Part shown: positions 41,580 through 53,246 of the stretch, piece after piece
Layout: the number at the start of each line of letters is the position of its first letter
Position numbering within the stretch: the stretch's first letter is position 1
From: Corynebacterium silvaticum
GTDB lineage: Bacteria > Actinomycetota > Actinomycetes > Mycobacteriales > Mycobacteriaceae
Assembly: GCF_004382825.2 (NCBI RefSeq)
Contig: NZ_SDQO02000001.1
Location: 682,001 to 746,000, forward strand
DNA: 64,000 nt
Reading direction: 5' to 3'
Notes under the pieces: generated by a model
What the model saw: only the letters and a program-made list of their open reading frames with translations
What the model was told of the DNA's origin: nothing
Databases searched by the model: none
Made by a program: the position numbers and the translations under genes

Positions 41580-42578
41580 CTACATCTTATTAAGCAGAGT
41601 CCGTTTCTGGTCTCCGGTCGGCGAACCTGTGACGTAGTCTCCACCGTTGACGCGTTGGATACCCGATGCCCAAAGCAAAGAGCTATAAGCAACTACTACA
41701 GAGCACATGCCAATGTGAACCGGAACCGACCAACGAGGCACACCGAGTCGGTATTGGATTACCCCTATGGCAGCTTGGATAAGAATCATCAGAATGAGCA
41801 TCCAGCTGAGCTTTTGAGAACGCTGTGGTGCTAGCTGAAGAACAAGTCCCGCAGCGAGTAACACCGTAGCTGCTAGGTAAACATACATAGTCCAGGCGTG
41901 GACGTGTGCAATCCAGTCGATATCCACGTTAAGTCGGCCTTCCATGCCCACATTGCTATCGCCAGAATGCACGCCTGCGCCTGTGGTCATCGTTCCTGTT
42001 ACAAGAACAAGGGTCAGCAGCGCTGCGCCCAAGGCCGCAAGCCCACGAAGCGAACTTGAGTAAGTGCGCTCAGGGGTGCCGTCGTCAGGCTCGGAGATGC
42101 GGACATACAAAATAGCCGCGAGCCATACCAGAAGGACCGACGGCAGGAAGTGGATCGCAACTGCCCACCATTTAAGATCCAGGTGGACGGAGATGCCGCC
42201 AATGACGGCCTGCACGATAATTCCGATGCCCTGAGCTAAACCATGGTTAATGATCTCTTTTCGTCGCTGCGCAGAAACTATCGAGACAAAAAGGGAAACG
42301 GCAATGGCAACAAGAACAAATGTCAGAAGCCTGTTGCCGAATTCGATTGCCTGATGCAACCACGGGGCAGCGCCTTTAACCGGGACAAGCGAGCCGGGGT
42401 GGCAATTAGGCCACGTATTGCAACCTAATCCTGAGCCGGTAACTCGGACAATCGAACCTGTTACTGTGATCGATCCTTGAGCTACAAGGAGCGCCATAGC
42501 TAGCGCACGCTGCGTAGAAATCTTTGGGGCGAGAGTACGGAACCATCCCGCATTGGCTGGTTTGTCAACGGTAGTCAC
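41580..42578 (-). CDS. ctaA: Heme A synthase
   Basis: Membrane oxygenase converting heme O to heme A. About eight transmembrane helices in two related four-helix halves; conserved motifs are VTGSIVRVTGSGLGCNTWPNCHPGSLVP with the Cys pair, HQAIEFGNRLLT (heme His), GGISVHLDLKWWAVAIHF, and HVHAWTMYVYL. 332 residues. GTG 42576-42578 has no ribosome site; a TAGACT -10 sits 8 nt upstream (minus strand, 42592-42587), suggesting a leaderless mRNA. Confidence 0.93.
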   Translation of the reverse strand: MTTVDKPANAGWFRTLAPKISTQRALAMALLVAQGSITVTGSIVRVTGSGLGCNTWPNCHPGSLVPVKGAAPWLHQAIEFGNRLLTFVLVAIAVSLFVSIVSAQRRKEIINHGLAQGIGIIVQAVIGGISVHLDLKWWAVAIHFLPSVLLVWLAAILYVRISEPDDGTPERTYSSSLRGLAALGAALLTLVLVTGTMTTGAGVHSGDSNVGMEGRLNVDIDWIAHVHAWTMYVYLAATVLLAAGLVLQLAPQRSQKLSWMLILMILIQAAIGVIQYRLGVPRWSVPVHIGMCSVVVAYSSLLWASGIQRVNGGDYVTGSPTGDQKRTLLNKM

Positions 42579-42674
42579 GGCGTCAAAGTCTACCGAGTAC
42601 GCAGAGATTAGGCGATTTTATCGGGATAACTTCAGCGTGTGATGCGCCACCTCAGTAGTTTTATGGAGAAATAA

Positions 42675-43475
42675 TTAGCCAGCAAATTTAAACCAGCGGT
42701 TGGCCATCACAGAACCGAGCGATAACCAACCCAGCAAAATGATCACATCGGCGGTGGGGAAGGAACCACGAAAACCCGAATAGAGTCCGTCAGACAAGGC
42801 TACAGACGGGATTAGCTTTAGCCACATCGTTGGTTCCGCAGAGCCTCGAAACAAGATATAAGAGGCCACTCCGACGAGCACAACCCAAATTAAGTTAGCC
42901 AGGCCCAGAACCAGCTCGGAAGACAGGGTGCCACCCATCAGCAAACCGAGGGAGGTAAAGGCTGCTACTCCTATAAAAAAGACCAGGAGGCCTGTGGCCG
43001 CACCCGCTGCCGTGGTCGTCCACCCTAAAGCAAGTGCTACTGCCCCGAGAACCATTATCTGAATAAAACTGACCGAGAGAACACCCAGGACTTTGCCTGA
43101 AACGATCGTCCATGCAGGAACGCCGCTTGCACCAGTTCGCTGGAGAGCGCCGTAACGACGATCAAATGCCAGGGAGATGGCTTGACCGGTAAAACCTGAG
43201 CTCATGGAGGCGAGCGCAAGCATCATGGGAAAGCCCTTGGTCAGGGGGTTGGGATCGTCGAGAAGCGGTAGATAGGCCAGTGCCAGGAGCATTCCGAGGG
43301 GAATAATAAAGCTGAGAAGCTGTTGTTCTCCGTGCCTTAGGAATAATTTGGCCTCAACAAAACCCTGCGACCATACCATGCGTGCAATGCTGGCCCGTTG
43401 TGGATTGGGAGTGAATGTTCCAGGAGGGAAAAAATCAGCCGAAAGTGTGCTTTCTTGATGGGGATGTGGTGTCAC
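42675..43475 (-). CDS. ABC-2 type transporter permease
   Basis: A 266-residue membrane protein with about six hydrophobic segments and the ABC-2 exporter layout (FSLIIPLGMLLALAYL-like segment at LLSFIIPLGMLLALAYL, then QAISLAFDRRYGALQRTGASGVPAW). The start GTG lies 1 nt after the ATPase stop, so the two are one transporter. The substrate is unknown; homologues are often annotated as drug exporters, and this pair sits next to ctaA in the genus. Confidence 0.8.
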   Translation of the reverse strand: MTPHPHQESTLSADFFPPGTFTPNPQRASIARMVWSQGFVEAKLFLRHGEQQLLSFIIPLGMLLALAYLPLLDDPNPLTKGFPMMLALASMSSGFTGQAISLAFDRRYGALQRTGASGVPAWTIVSGKVLGVLSVSFIQIMVLGAVALALGWTTTAAGAATGLLVFFIGVAAFTSLGLLMGGTLSSELVLGLANLIWVVLVGVASYILFRGSAEPTMWLKLIPSVALSDGLYSGFRGSFPTADVIILLGWLSLGSVMANRWFKFAG

Positions 43476-43476
43476 G

Positions 43477-44433
43477 TTAACTCCTCAGCTCACGGCCGGT
43501 TAAGTCTAAAAATATGTCCTCAAGGCTTTTCGTCCTGGTTTCCCAAGACGTGATAAGAACGCTTTCTTTTGCTGCGGCTGCAGAGATCCTAGCGAGGGTA
43601 TCGGGGGATAGTTCGCCAGTGATGCCGTAATGAAGCGGCTTAATTTCCTGTACCGCAAGGTCTTTGAGGGAGTTGCTGCTCAGAGGAAGCGGAGTCGAAG
43701 TGGAAAAGACTGCGGAGGTTCCGCTCTTCTCGTTTGCGCGGAGTTCCTCTGTGGTTCCTTCTGCGACCAGTTGCCCTTGATTTATAATCGCGACTCGATC
43801 CGCCAGGGCTTGGGCCTCATCCATGAGGTGCGTGGTGAGGATGACTGTGACACCGTCCGTTTTTAGGGAGCGGATGAGTTTCCATACGACAAGGCGGGAT
43901 TGGGCATCCATGCCTGCGGTTGGTTCGTCCAGAAAAACGAGCTGTGGCCTGCCGACTAAGGCAAGTGCTAGGGATAACCGCTGCTTTTGCCCGCCAGAGA
44001 GGCGTCGATACGTTGTAGTGCGGTGTGAGTCCAGGCCTAGTACATGAAGCAGCCAGTCTGTGTCGAGCGGGTCTTTGCTGTAGGACGCAGTGAGGTTAAG
44101 CATCTCCTGCACGCGGATACCCGAATAGGAGCCCCCTCCTTGCAGCATTATTCCGACTTTCTGACGCACCGCATCGGGGTGTTGTGCTGGATCGATGCCA
44201 AGCACGCAGATGCTACCTGAAGTTGGTTTTTGAAACCCCTCGCACATCTCAATGGTGGTTGTTTTACCCGCACCATTGGGGCCTAGGAAAGCTAGCACCT
44301 GGCCTGGGTAAGCCCGAAGGCTTAAACCTGCAACGGCTTCCTTCGTGCCAAAACGCTTGACCACTTGAGTTAACTCAAGAACAGGAGAAGAAGACGCAGT
44401 TGGCTCGGAAGAAGTCGAGTTGAACGTAGTCAC
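43477..44433 (-). CDS. ABC transporter ATP-binding protein
   Basis: A 318-residue ABC ATPase of the ABC-2 exporter class: Walker A FLGPNGAGKTTTIEM, signature RLSGGQKQRLSLALAL, Walker B LVFLDEPTAGMD, switch TTHLMDEA. A C-terminal ~80-residue extension follows the nucleotide domain. GTG 44431-44433 is preceded at 7 nt by TACACT (minus strand, 44446-44441), a leaderless arrangement. Partner permease immediately downstream. Confidence 0.9.
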   Translation of the reverse strand: MTTFNSTSSEPTASSSPVLELTQVVKRFGTKEAVAGLSLRAYPGQVLAFLGPNGAGKTTTIEMCEGFQKPTSGSICVLGIDPAQHPDAVRQKVGIMLQGGGSYSGIRVQEMLNLTASYSKDPLDTDWLLHVLGLDSHRTTTYRRLSGGQKQRLSLALALVGRPQLVFLDEPTAGMDAQSRLVVWKLIRSLKTDGVTVILTTHLMDEAQALADRVAIINQGQLVAEGTTEELRANEKSGTSAVFSTSTPLPLSSNSLKDLAVQEIKPLHYGITGELSPDTLARISAAAAKESVLITSWETRTKSLEDIFLDLTGRELRS

Positions 44434-44451
44434 ACTAGAAAGTGTAAAACA

Positions 44452-46290
44452 TCAACGCCGAGCGCGTTTAAACGACCACCATAGGAGGAATAAAAGAACG
44501 GTCAAACCAAGGGCTGACGCAAAGTAAATCGAAAGTACGGTAGAAGGGGGCAGGGAAAGCCCTCGGGGCAGGACAAAGAAGGAAAGCAGTGCTGAATATA
44601 ACGTGACTCCCATGCGGAAGAAAGCTCTGTTTGCCCATGCTGATAGCGGAAGAATCGCCCATAGCATGTACCAAGGGTGAACCACAGGAAAGAAGACAAC
44701 CAAAACAAAAGTTGCAACCCCAAGACCGCCGATCGCGGGTATGCGACCCCAATATGTTGCAAGCAGCATTCTGAGCATGAAGATGCCCGCTAGTAAAACT
44801 CCGCAGCCGCGAGTTATCTGCAGCATGGCTTCCGTTTGATCACCAAGCCCAAGCAGCATGCCAAACCAGCCAGCAGCAACGCCGACGGCGGTAGACAAAG
44901 ACATCCAACTACGAATTACTACCGCGCCGCCCTGTGCGTGGATCCAGCCAAGCCCTATGCCTGAAATAAGAGTCACAGCCGCTATAGAAACCACTAATGC
45001 GGCAATTTGAATGCCCACGGCGCATAACAGGGAAAAAGTATGGCTGCGTTCACGGAACCGGAAAGAGCGTGCGATAGCCATGCCTGTGAAACCAAGACCA
45101 ATAAAACCGGTTACCTTCACCATGCCGGCGCATGAAATCAGCAAACCGGAAGCTCCAAGATAGAGCGCTGCATGTCCGAATATTCCCATCCGTAGGTAGT
45201 TGCAGCCGCGCAGTCCAAGCTCAAAACCGGCAAGAAGAAGCCCTAAGAGGATGGCTTCATTATGAATGCCGCCGACCAGATGCAAGATAGTCAAAGGGTT
45301 CAGTATTCCCAGCCATAAAGCCGCTTGGGGTGCCAATTTGCAGCGGATTGCTAGTCGAGAGATAGCCCAACCGGCAAGGGCGATGCCGGCGATAGAAAGA
45401 GTTCGGTGCAGAAATACTCCCCAGGCGATGCTGTCTCCGGTGATGTGGCTGATGAGGGATGCTAAGCCTAGGGCCACAGGGCCATAGGGGGAAGGAGAGT
45501 GAGCCCAGATAAAGGGGACGCTGCGCGCCAAGGGATGATCGGTGCCTAAAAGGTCTATCGGTCCTGCGGAATAGGGATCAAGGCCCATCCGGACTATCGA
45601 GCCATTGGCCAAATAAGAATAAATGTCTTGGGTGAACATAGGGGCGCTCAGCAGTATCGGAAGGCTCCATGCTGCAAAGGTTCGCCAGAGCAAAGACATG
45701 CTCACTATCCGAAGCCCATCGTTTTTGCCCGACTTGCGTGATCTTGAGGGGAGGGCGCCTGTAAACGGAGCTATGAGCAGCCAAGAGATGACTAGAAGTG
45801 CCACTCCGATGAAGCACACGATCATTGAGCTTTGGAGCATCCGGGCCATGATTGACCCGCCGATAAAGCTGGTATACGGGTTGTTGACCACTGGAAGTGC
45901 GCCAGCTCCGAGCGCTCCGAAACCGAGTAAGAGGGCCCCTAATGTTCCCATCCACCTGAACATTGCGAAGCGACGTAACTCTGCAAAAGTTAAATCCGAA
46001 GCAGCGCGTTCTCGCGGAAAAGCTGCGGGAGCACTTTCTGGCTTGTGCTTTGGTGGTGCTGCGGGGTCCAGAAGGTCGGCACCGGTAACCGCATTGATAA
46101 GCGGGGAGCCGCCTTGATAAGGATGATGCTCACCCAAAGTGGGGACTTGTGACCCATCTTTTACATCTGCACTATATGGCGATGCATCGTGCGTAGATAC
46201 GTGAAGTTCGGCAGAACGCGAACCGGGTAAGCCTAAAGACGGCAACTCATCGCGCAGGGACTGCCAAAGCTTATGGGGATTGAACTTCAC
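44452..46290 (-). CDS. mptB: Alpha-(1->6)-mannosyltransferase of MptB type
   Basis: A 612-residue polyprenyl-phosphomannose-dependent (GT-C) membrane glycosyltransferase. About 12 transmembrane segments follow a ~110-residue polar N-terminus. The first extracytoplasmic loop has FTQDIYSYLANGSIVRMGLDPYSAGP with the acidic residues usual for GT-C enzymes; VVHPWYMLWAILPLSAW is near the C-terminus. This context (ctaA, ABC pair, sufR) is that of mptB in C. glutamicum, which extends the mannan core of lipomannan. A TAGTAT -10 lies 7 nt before the GTG (leaderless). Confidence 0.88.
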   Translation of the reverse strand: MKFNPHKLWQSLRDELPSLGLPGSRSAELHVSTHDASPYSADVKDGSQVPTLGEHHPYQGGSPLINAVTGADLLDPAAPPKHKPESAPAAFPRERAASDLTFAELRRFAMFRWMGTLGALLLGFGALGAGALPVVNNPYTSFIGGSIMARMLQSSMIVCFIGVALLVISWLLIAPFTGALPSRSRKSGKNDGLRIVSMSLLWRTFAAWSLPILLSAPMFTQDIYSYLANGSIVRMGLDPYSAGPIDLLGTDHPLARSVPFIWAHSPSPYGPVALGLASLISHITGDSIAWGVFLHRTLSIAGIALAGWAISRLAIRCKLAPQAALWLGILNPLTILHLVGGIHNEAILLGLLLAGFELGLRGCNYLRMGIFGHAALYLGASGLLISCAGMVKVTGFIGLGFTGMAIARSFRFRERSHTFSLLCAVGIQIAALVVSIAAVTLISGIGLGWIHAQGGAVVIRSWMSLSTAVGVAAGWFGMLLGLGDQTEAMLQITRGCGVLLAGIFMLRMLLATYWGRIPAIGGLGVATFVLVVFFPVVHPWYMLWAILPLSAWANRAFFRMGVTLYSALLSFFVLPRGLSLPPSTVLSIYFASALGLTVLLFLLWWSFKRARR

Positions 46291-46476
46291 AGCGTAAATA
46301 CTAGCGGTAGACCCTCGGTGAGGGGTCGACGATCAAGGGCGAGTTCGAGGAATCTACTCAACGATATGGCATGAAGCGCTGTGGCAGGGTTTGCCTTTAG
46401 GACATGGCTATTCTTCTGGCCTCGCAGAAAGTTTTAACCGATAAATCTAAAGATGATGGTGAGAGGCGCCAAAGGT

Positions 46477-46496
46477 TGGTTAGGGTGCGCTAACCA
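46477..46496. promoter_or_regulatory. Interrupted palindrome upstream of sufR
   Basis: TGGTTAG (46477-46483)-N6-CTAACCA (46490-46496). It resembles half-sites of the DtxR box (GGTTAG/CTAACC) but agrees with only about 12 of 19 consensus positions. It could be an iron-regulator or SufR site. Confidence 0.4.
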
Positions 46497-46572
46497 GCAC
46501 TTTTTATGGTGTGTCCGTGTTGCCGGAATGAATACCGACATATTAATGTTGCTAAATGGTGTCCGCGGATAA

Positions 46573-46587
46573 CGTCTCGAGGAGACG
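46573..46587. promoter_or_regulatory. Perfect 15-nt palindrome before sufR
   Basis: CGTCTC-GAG-GAGACG lies 48 nt before ATG 46635 (24 nt before ATG 46611). Position suggests an autoregulatory operator for SufR. Confidence 0.4.
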
Positions 46588-46634
46588 ATCTATCCAACGA
46601 AACTTTTGGAATGGAAGAAGGTGACACACAGACT

Positions 46635-47408
46635 ATGAGAACCACACCAACCACGCGGGGTTTGTCGGCTTCTCGTGGCAAGGCATCACGAAAATCGAGT
46701 CGTCCTGTTGCGGAAACGCGAAGTACTGACGGCGAGACTCGTCGGCAGATCATGCTGGTTATGCTCAAGTCTGGTCCCGTCACCGCGACTCAACTAGGGG
46801 AAACCCTCGGGCTTTCTGCAACGGGCATTCGGCGTCACGTCGACATCTTGGTTGAGGAAGGCCTTGCCGAAGTATCTCGGCCTAGAAAAATGGCTGGTGA
46901 TAAAGCTCGTGGCCGACCCGCGAAAAGCTTCAGGCTCACAGCAGCCGGACGCGGACAATTTGGGCATGATTATGATTCTTTGGCCGCCCAGGCATTAGCC
47001 ACACTGAAAGAAACAGGTGGCGAAACTGCGGTGAAAGAGTTTGCACGTAGGCGCGTTGCGGCAATCGTTGAAGGAATTGAAATCCCTACGGTGGAAGACG
47101 CTAACTCTTTGGAAAAGGCGGCATCTGCTTTGGTGGAAGCGTTTTCTGAGAGCGGATATGCCGCAACATTGACCAACGCGGCGAATGGCGTCCAAATATG
47201 CCAGCATCATTGTCCCATCGCCGGTGTCGCCGCAGAGTTCCCGGAGCTCTGCGAGGCCGAGCATGAGGCCATCGCGATGTTGCTTGGGCATCACGTGCAG
47301 CCGTTGGCTTCGATTGCTGAAGGTCATGAAATATGTACGACCAACATTCCGATAACTCCAATTCTGACCCCCACAACTAAGACTCCCAATGAAAGGAGTG
47401 GTTCATGA
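46635..47408 (+). CDS. sufR: Iron-sulfur cluster-sensing repressor SufR
   Basis: A winged-helix regulator heading the suf operon. N-terminal helix-turn-helix: [48 protein letters not shown]. The C-terminal cluster-binding region [22 protein letters not shown]...GHEICTTN has the spaced Cys expected to hold an Fe-S cluster. The start is ATG 46635 (GAAGAAGG 13 nt upstream; 257 residues) or ATG 46611. Its stop overlaps the sufB start (ATGA), so repressor and target are translated together, implying autoregulation. Confidence 0.9.
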   Translation: MRTTPTTRGLSASRGKASRKSSRPVAETRSTDGETRRQIMLVMLKSGPVTATQLGETLGLSATGIRRHVDILVEEGLAEVSRPRKMAGDKARGRPAKSFRLTAAGRGQFGHDYDSLAAQALATLKETGGETAVKEFARRRVAAIVEGIEIPTVEDANSLEKAASALVEAFSESGYAATLTNAANGVQICQHHCPIAGVAAEFPELCEAEHEAIAMLLGHHVQPLASIAEGHEICTTNIPITPILTPTTKTPNERSGS

Positions 47409-48859
47409 CTCAGGCGACGCCGAAGGCACCGAACCTTGGTGTAACTGCACCTTCGACTGACGACGAGATCATCGAGTCCATGGGCCCGTACAACTACGGC
47501 TGGCATGACTCTGACGAAGCAGGTCAGAATGCTCGACGTGGTTTGGATGAGGATGTTGTTCGCTATATTTCTGCTCAAAAGAACGAGCCGGAATGGATGC
47601 TAGAGCAACGCTTAAAGGCGCTCAATACCTTTGAGAAAAAGCCCATGCCAACATGGGGACCAGACCTTTCCTTTATTAATTTCGACGACTTTAAGTACTA
47701 TGTGCGGTCGACGGAAAAACAGGCGACAACCTGGGATGACCTTCCAGAAGATATCAAAAATACCTACGACAAGCTTGGTATCCCAGAGGCAGAGAAGCAG
47801 CGCCTTATTGCCGGCGTGGCAGCTCAGTACGAGTCTGAGGTTGTCTATCACCAGATCCGGGAGGATCTGGAAGAGCAAGGCGTTATCTTCCTTGACACGG
47901 ATACTGCTTTGCGCGAGCATCCGGAACTGTTCCGCGAGTATTTTGGGACTGTGGTTCCTGCCGGCGACAATAAATTCTCGGCGCTTAACTCCGCAGTATG
48001 GTCTGGCGGCTCTTTTGTTTACGTCCCCAAGGGTGTCCACGTAGAAATCCCACTTCAGGCGTACTTCCGTATTAACACGGAAAACATGGGACAGTTTGAA
48101 CGCACTTTGATCATCGTTGATGAGGGTGCGTATGTGCACTACGTCGAGGGATGTACCGCACCGATCTACCAATCTGATTCTTTGCATTCAGCGGTCGTGG
48201 AGATCATCGTTAAAAAGAATGCTCGTTGCCGCTATACCACCATCCAGAACTGGTCCAACAACGTTTTGAATTTGGTTACTCAGCGTTCCAAAGTCGAAGA
48301 AGGCGCGACTATGGAATGGGTTGACGGAAACATTGGTTCCAAGATCACCATGAAGTACCCAGCTGTATGGATGGTTGGCCCTCACGCTAAGGGCGAGGTT
48401 CTTTCAGCTGCTTTTGCTGGTGAGGGGCAGATTCAGGACACCGGAGCGAAGATGCAGCACATGGCTCCTTATACCTCCTCTAACATTGTCTCCAAGTCTG
48501 TTGCTCGTTCTGGCGGACGGGCCGCTTACCGAGGCCTGGTGCGCGTGTCCGCAAACGCACACCATTCCGTGTCCAACGTCGAGTGCGATGCGTTGTTGGT
48601 GGATAACATCTCTAGGTCTGATACGTATCCGTACAACGACATACGTAATGACCACGTTTCTCTCGGCCACGAGGCTACCGTGTCTCAGGTGTCGGAGGAA
48701 CAGCTGTTTTATCTACAGTCGCGTGGCATCGCAGAGGACGAGGCCATGGCGATGATTGTCCGTGGATTTGTTGAGCCAATCGCTAAGGAGCTCCCTATGG
48801 AATACGCGCTGGAGCTTAACCGACTGATCGAATTGCAGATGGAAGGATCGGTGGGTTAA
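47405..48859 (+). CDS. sufB: Fe-S cluster assembly scaffold SufB
   Basis: Core scaffold subunit of the SufBCD complex. Features are the beta-helix core ([50 protein letters not shown]) and the C-terminal [40 protein letters not shown], including the conserved Glu and His near the cluster site. 484 residues, normal; no intein is inserted, unlike in some mycobacteria. It overlaps sufR by 4 nt and is followed 5 nt later by sufD. Confidence 0.97.
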   Translation: MTQATPKAPNLGVTAPSTDDEIIESMGPYNYGWHDSDEAGQNARRGLDEDVVRYISAQKNEPEWMLEQRLKALNTFEKKPMPTWGPDLSFINFDDFKYYVRSTEKQATTWDDLPEDIKNTYDKLGIPEAEKQRLIAGVAAQYESEVVYHQIREDLEEQGVIFLDTDTALREHPELFREYFGTVVPAGDNKFSALNSAVWSGGSFVYVPKGVHVEIPLQAYFRINTENMGQFERTLIIVDEGAYVHYVEGCTAPIYQSDSLHSAVVEIIVKKNARCRYTTIQNWSNNVLNLVTQRSKVEEGATMEWVDGNIGSKITMKYPAVWMVGPHAKGEVLSAAFAGEGQIQDTGAKMQHMAPYTSSNIVSKSVARSGGRAAYRGLVRVSANAHHSVSNVECDALLVDNISRSDTYPYNDIRNDHVSLGHEATVSQVSEEQLFYLQSRGIAEDEAMAMIVRGFVEPIAKELPMEYALELNRLIELQMEGSVG

Positions 48860-48864
48860 CTCCG

Positions 48865-50046
48865 ATGTCTCAGGTACAACAACAGTCTCGCGGTACTGTC
48901 CACAACAATAAGGGTGATTTATTCTCGTCCTTTGACGTTAATGATTTTGACGTTCCACGCGGCAAAGATGAGGTATGGCGTTTTATTTCGCTCCGTCGCC
49001 TCCGTGGGCTTCACGACGGCACCTTTGCCCCAGCAACCACTCCCAACGTAAGCATCACTATCCCTGCGGGAGCACAGGGAGTTACCCACGAGTCGGTGGA
49101 AAAGACGGACTCTAGGGTTGGACGCACGGGGGCTCCCATTGATCGTGTTGGAGCCCAAGCTTTCACATCGGCAGACAAAGCTAATCTCTTGACTATTACC
49201 GCAAATGCTGTGATAAACGAGCCGATTCGCGTTGAGGTAGAAGGCAAAGGCGACGGAAGCACGTCCTTTGGGCATCTGGTGGTAGAAGTCGGAACGAATG
49301 CTGAGGCTCTTATCGACCTGCGCTATACCGGATCCGGTACGCATGCGGACAACGTTGAATTCCTTGTGGGCGACGGTGCTCGATTGACAGTTATTGTTGA
49401 TGCTTCCTGGAACGATGATGCTGTTCACCTTTCAGGACATCAAGCTGTGCTTGGACGCGACTCCGTTTTCCGTCATAACGCTGCCGTTTTCGGTGGAGAA
49501 GTTGTGCGACTCGTTCCTCGTGTCCGTTTTACGGAACCAGGTGCGGATGCTGAGATGCTCGGCGTGTACTTTGCCGATGACGGGCAGTACTTTGAGCAGC
49601 GCTTGCTTGTAGATCATGCCGTTCCCAACTGCCGTTCTAACGTTTTATACAAGGGAGCGATCCAAGGCGACAAGAACTCCAAGCTTCCTGACGCTCATGC
49701 CACATGGGTAGGAGACGTTCTTATTCGCGCTGGTGCGCAGGGTACAGATACCTATGAAGCTAACCGAAATCTCGTTTTGACTGACGGTGCTCGTGCAGAC
49801 GCTATCCCTAACCTGGAGATTGAAACAGGGGAAATTGCGGGAGCCGGCCATGCCGCAACCGTTGGCCGGTTTGATGACGAACAAGAATTTTATTTGCGTT
49901 CCCGAGGAATCCCAGAAGATGAAGCTCGCCGGCTTATTGTCCGCGGATTCTTCTCCGAAGTCATTGGAAGAATTCCTGTGGAGTCGGTCCGAAATGATCT
50001 AGAAGAACGCATCACCGCCGAACTCAATACCCTTCAGCAGCGTTAA
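48865..50046 (+). CDS. sufD: Fe-S cluster assembly protein SufD
   Basis: Paralogue of SufB and third subunit of the scaffold. It shows the beta-helix repeats (FGHLVVEVGTNAEALIDLRYTGSGTHADNVEFLVGDGARLTVIVDASW) and the SufB/D C-terminal HAATVGRFDDEQEFYLRSRGIPEDEARRLIVRGFFSEVIGRIP. 393 residues. ATG 48865 is 5 nt after sufB. A 114-nt gap then separates it from sufC, unusually long inside this operon. Confidence 0.95.
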   Translation: MSQVQQQSRGTVHNNKGDLFSSFDVNDFDVPRGKDEVWRFISLRRLRGLHDGTFAPATTPNVSITIPAGAQGVTHESVEKTDSRVGRTGAPIDRVGAQAFTSADKANLLTITANAVINEPIRVEVEGKGDGSTSFGHLVVEVGTNAEALIDLRYTGSGTHADNVEFLVGDGARLTVIVDASWNDDAVHLSGHQAVLGRDSVFRHNAAVFGGEVVRLVPRVRFTEPGADAEMLGVYFADDGQYFEQRLLVDHAVPNCRSNVLYKGAIQGDKNSKLPDAHATWVGDVLIRAGAQGTDTYEANRNLVLTDGARADAIPNLEIETGEIAGAGHAATVGRFDDEQEFYLRSRGIPEDEARRLIVRGFFSEVIGRIPVESVRNDLEERITAELNTLQQR

Positions 50047-50064
50047 CGCTCAATGTGACCCCCA

Positions 50065-50130
50065 GGGCGCAGGATAAACGTCGATAAGCCTAGCCCGGAT
50101 CTTCCCACAGCACGCTAAAAAATTGCGCCC
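50065..50130 (+). promoter_or_regulatory. Long-range inverted repeat in the sufD-sufC gap
   Basis: GGGCGCA (50065-50071) can pair with TGCGCCC (50124-50130) across 52 nt. It may fold the only sizeable gap of the suf operon; its function is unknown. Confidence 0.3.
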
Positions 50131-50160
50131 ACAACACGAAGCGAAAAGAGAACAAACCCA

Positions 50161-52647
<2,487 letters not shown>

Positions 52648-52651
<4 letters not shown>

Positions 52652-53139
52652 ACGAAGAACACGTAGAAAATAAAGCTACGCAAGACCCGACAGACGCCCA
52701 AGCGGACACCCCGGTAGAGTCCCAATCGGAAGACCTATCTGAAGGCACTGCCACTGAGGCAACTTCCGAGGAGCAGTCGGATCTCGCAGCGGGTGCTTTG
52801 CGTCCGGAGCAATCAGAGAACGACATCGCTAAAGCTAGCGATGTGGAAGAGTATCTTCGCGATGTCATTGACCCCGAACTAGGCATCAACGTTGTCGATC
52901 TCGGTTTGGTATATGACGTATGGATGGTAGACGGCGTTCACGCACACGTGAACATGACTCTTACCTCACCCGCGTGTCCGCTTACCGACGTCCTAGAGGA
53001 TCAGGCGCAATCTGCAGTTGTAGGAAACAAGATCGCAGACTCCCTGAGCATTCATTGGGTATGGATGCCTCCATGGGGCCCGCATATGATTACGGAAGAT
53101 GGCCGTGACCAATTGCGTGCGCTCGGTTTCTCGGTTTAG
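52648..53139 (+). CDS. sufT: SufT / DUF59 (MIP18-like) Fe-S assembly factor
   Basis: A 163-residue protein with an acidic, Glu/Thr-rich and probably disordered N-terminal tail of ~65 residues, then a DUF59 domain: VEEYLRDVIDPELGINVVDLGLVYDV and NMTLTSPACPLTDVLEDQ with the conserved Cys. SufT proteins help mature Fe-S enzymes such as aconitase. GTG 52648 overlaps the sufU stop. It is the last suf gene; a GC-rich hairpin follows. Confidence 0.9.
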
Positions 53140-53152
53140 GTTCTTAACCTAA
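53136..53152. promoter_or_regulatory. Palindrome at the sufT stop codon
   Basis: TTAGGTT-CTT-AACCTAA. Each arm is identical to the outer DtxR half-site, but the spacing is 17 instead of 19 bp. It includes the sufT stop codon. It could be a regulatory site for the downstream gene or part of a transcript-end structure. Confidence 0.35.
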
Positions 53153-53170
53153 CGCGATAGCTCATCTATG

Positions 53171-53199
53171 TTCCCCTGCGCTCCATGATGCGCGGGGGA
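53171..53199 (+). terminator. GC-rich hairpin after sufT
   Basis: TTCCCC-T-GCGC (53171-53181) pairs with GCGC-G-GGGGA (53190-53199), leaving one mismatch. There is no T-run, so it is a weaker candidate terminator for the suf operon. Confidence 0.5.
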
Positions 53200-53232
53200 G
53201 CAGCCTGTTACAGGATAGGGATGGTTACTTGA

Positions 53233-53246
53233 TATAATCCGCCGTT
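53233..53246 (+). promoter_or_regulatory. Leaderless promoter of the ABC-F gene
   Basis: A consensus -10 TATAAT (53233-53238) ends 8 nt before GTG 53247; no ribosome site is present. The ABC-F gene is therefore probably independent of suf. Confidence 0.65.

Larger units (their letters stand above)
46291..46634. other. 344-bp divergent region mptB / sufR
   Basis: Contains the mptB leaderless promoter (46298-46303, minus strand), an interrupted palindrome at 46477-46496 and a perfect short palindrome at 46573-46587. No gene is seen. The suf promoter should lie here; no clear -35/-10 pair can be singled out. Confidence 0.5.
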
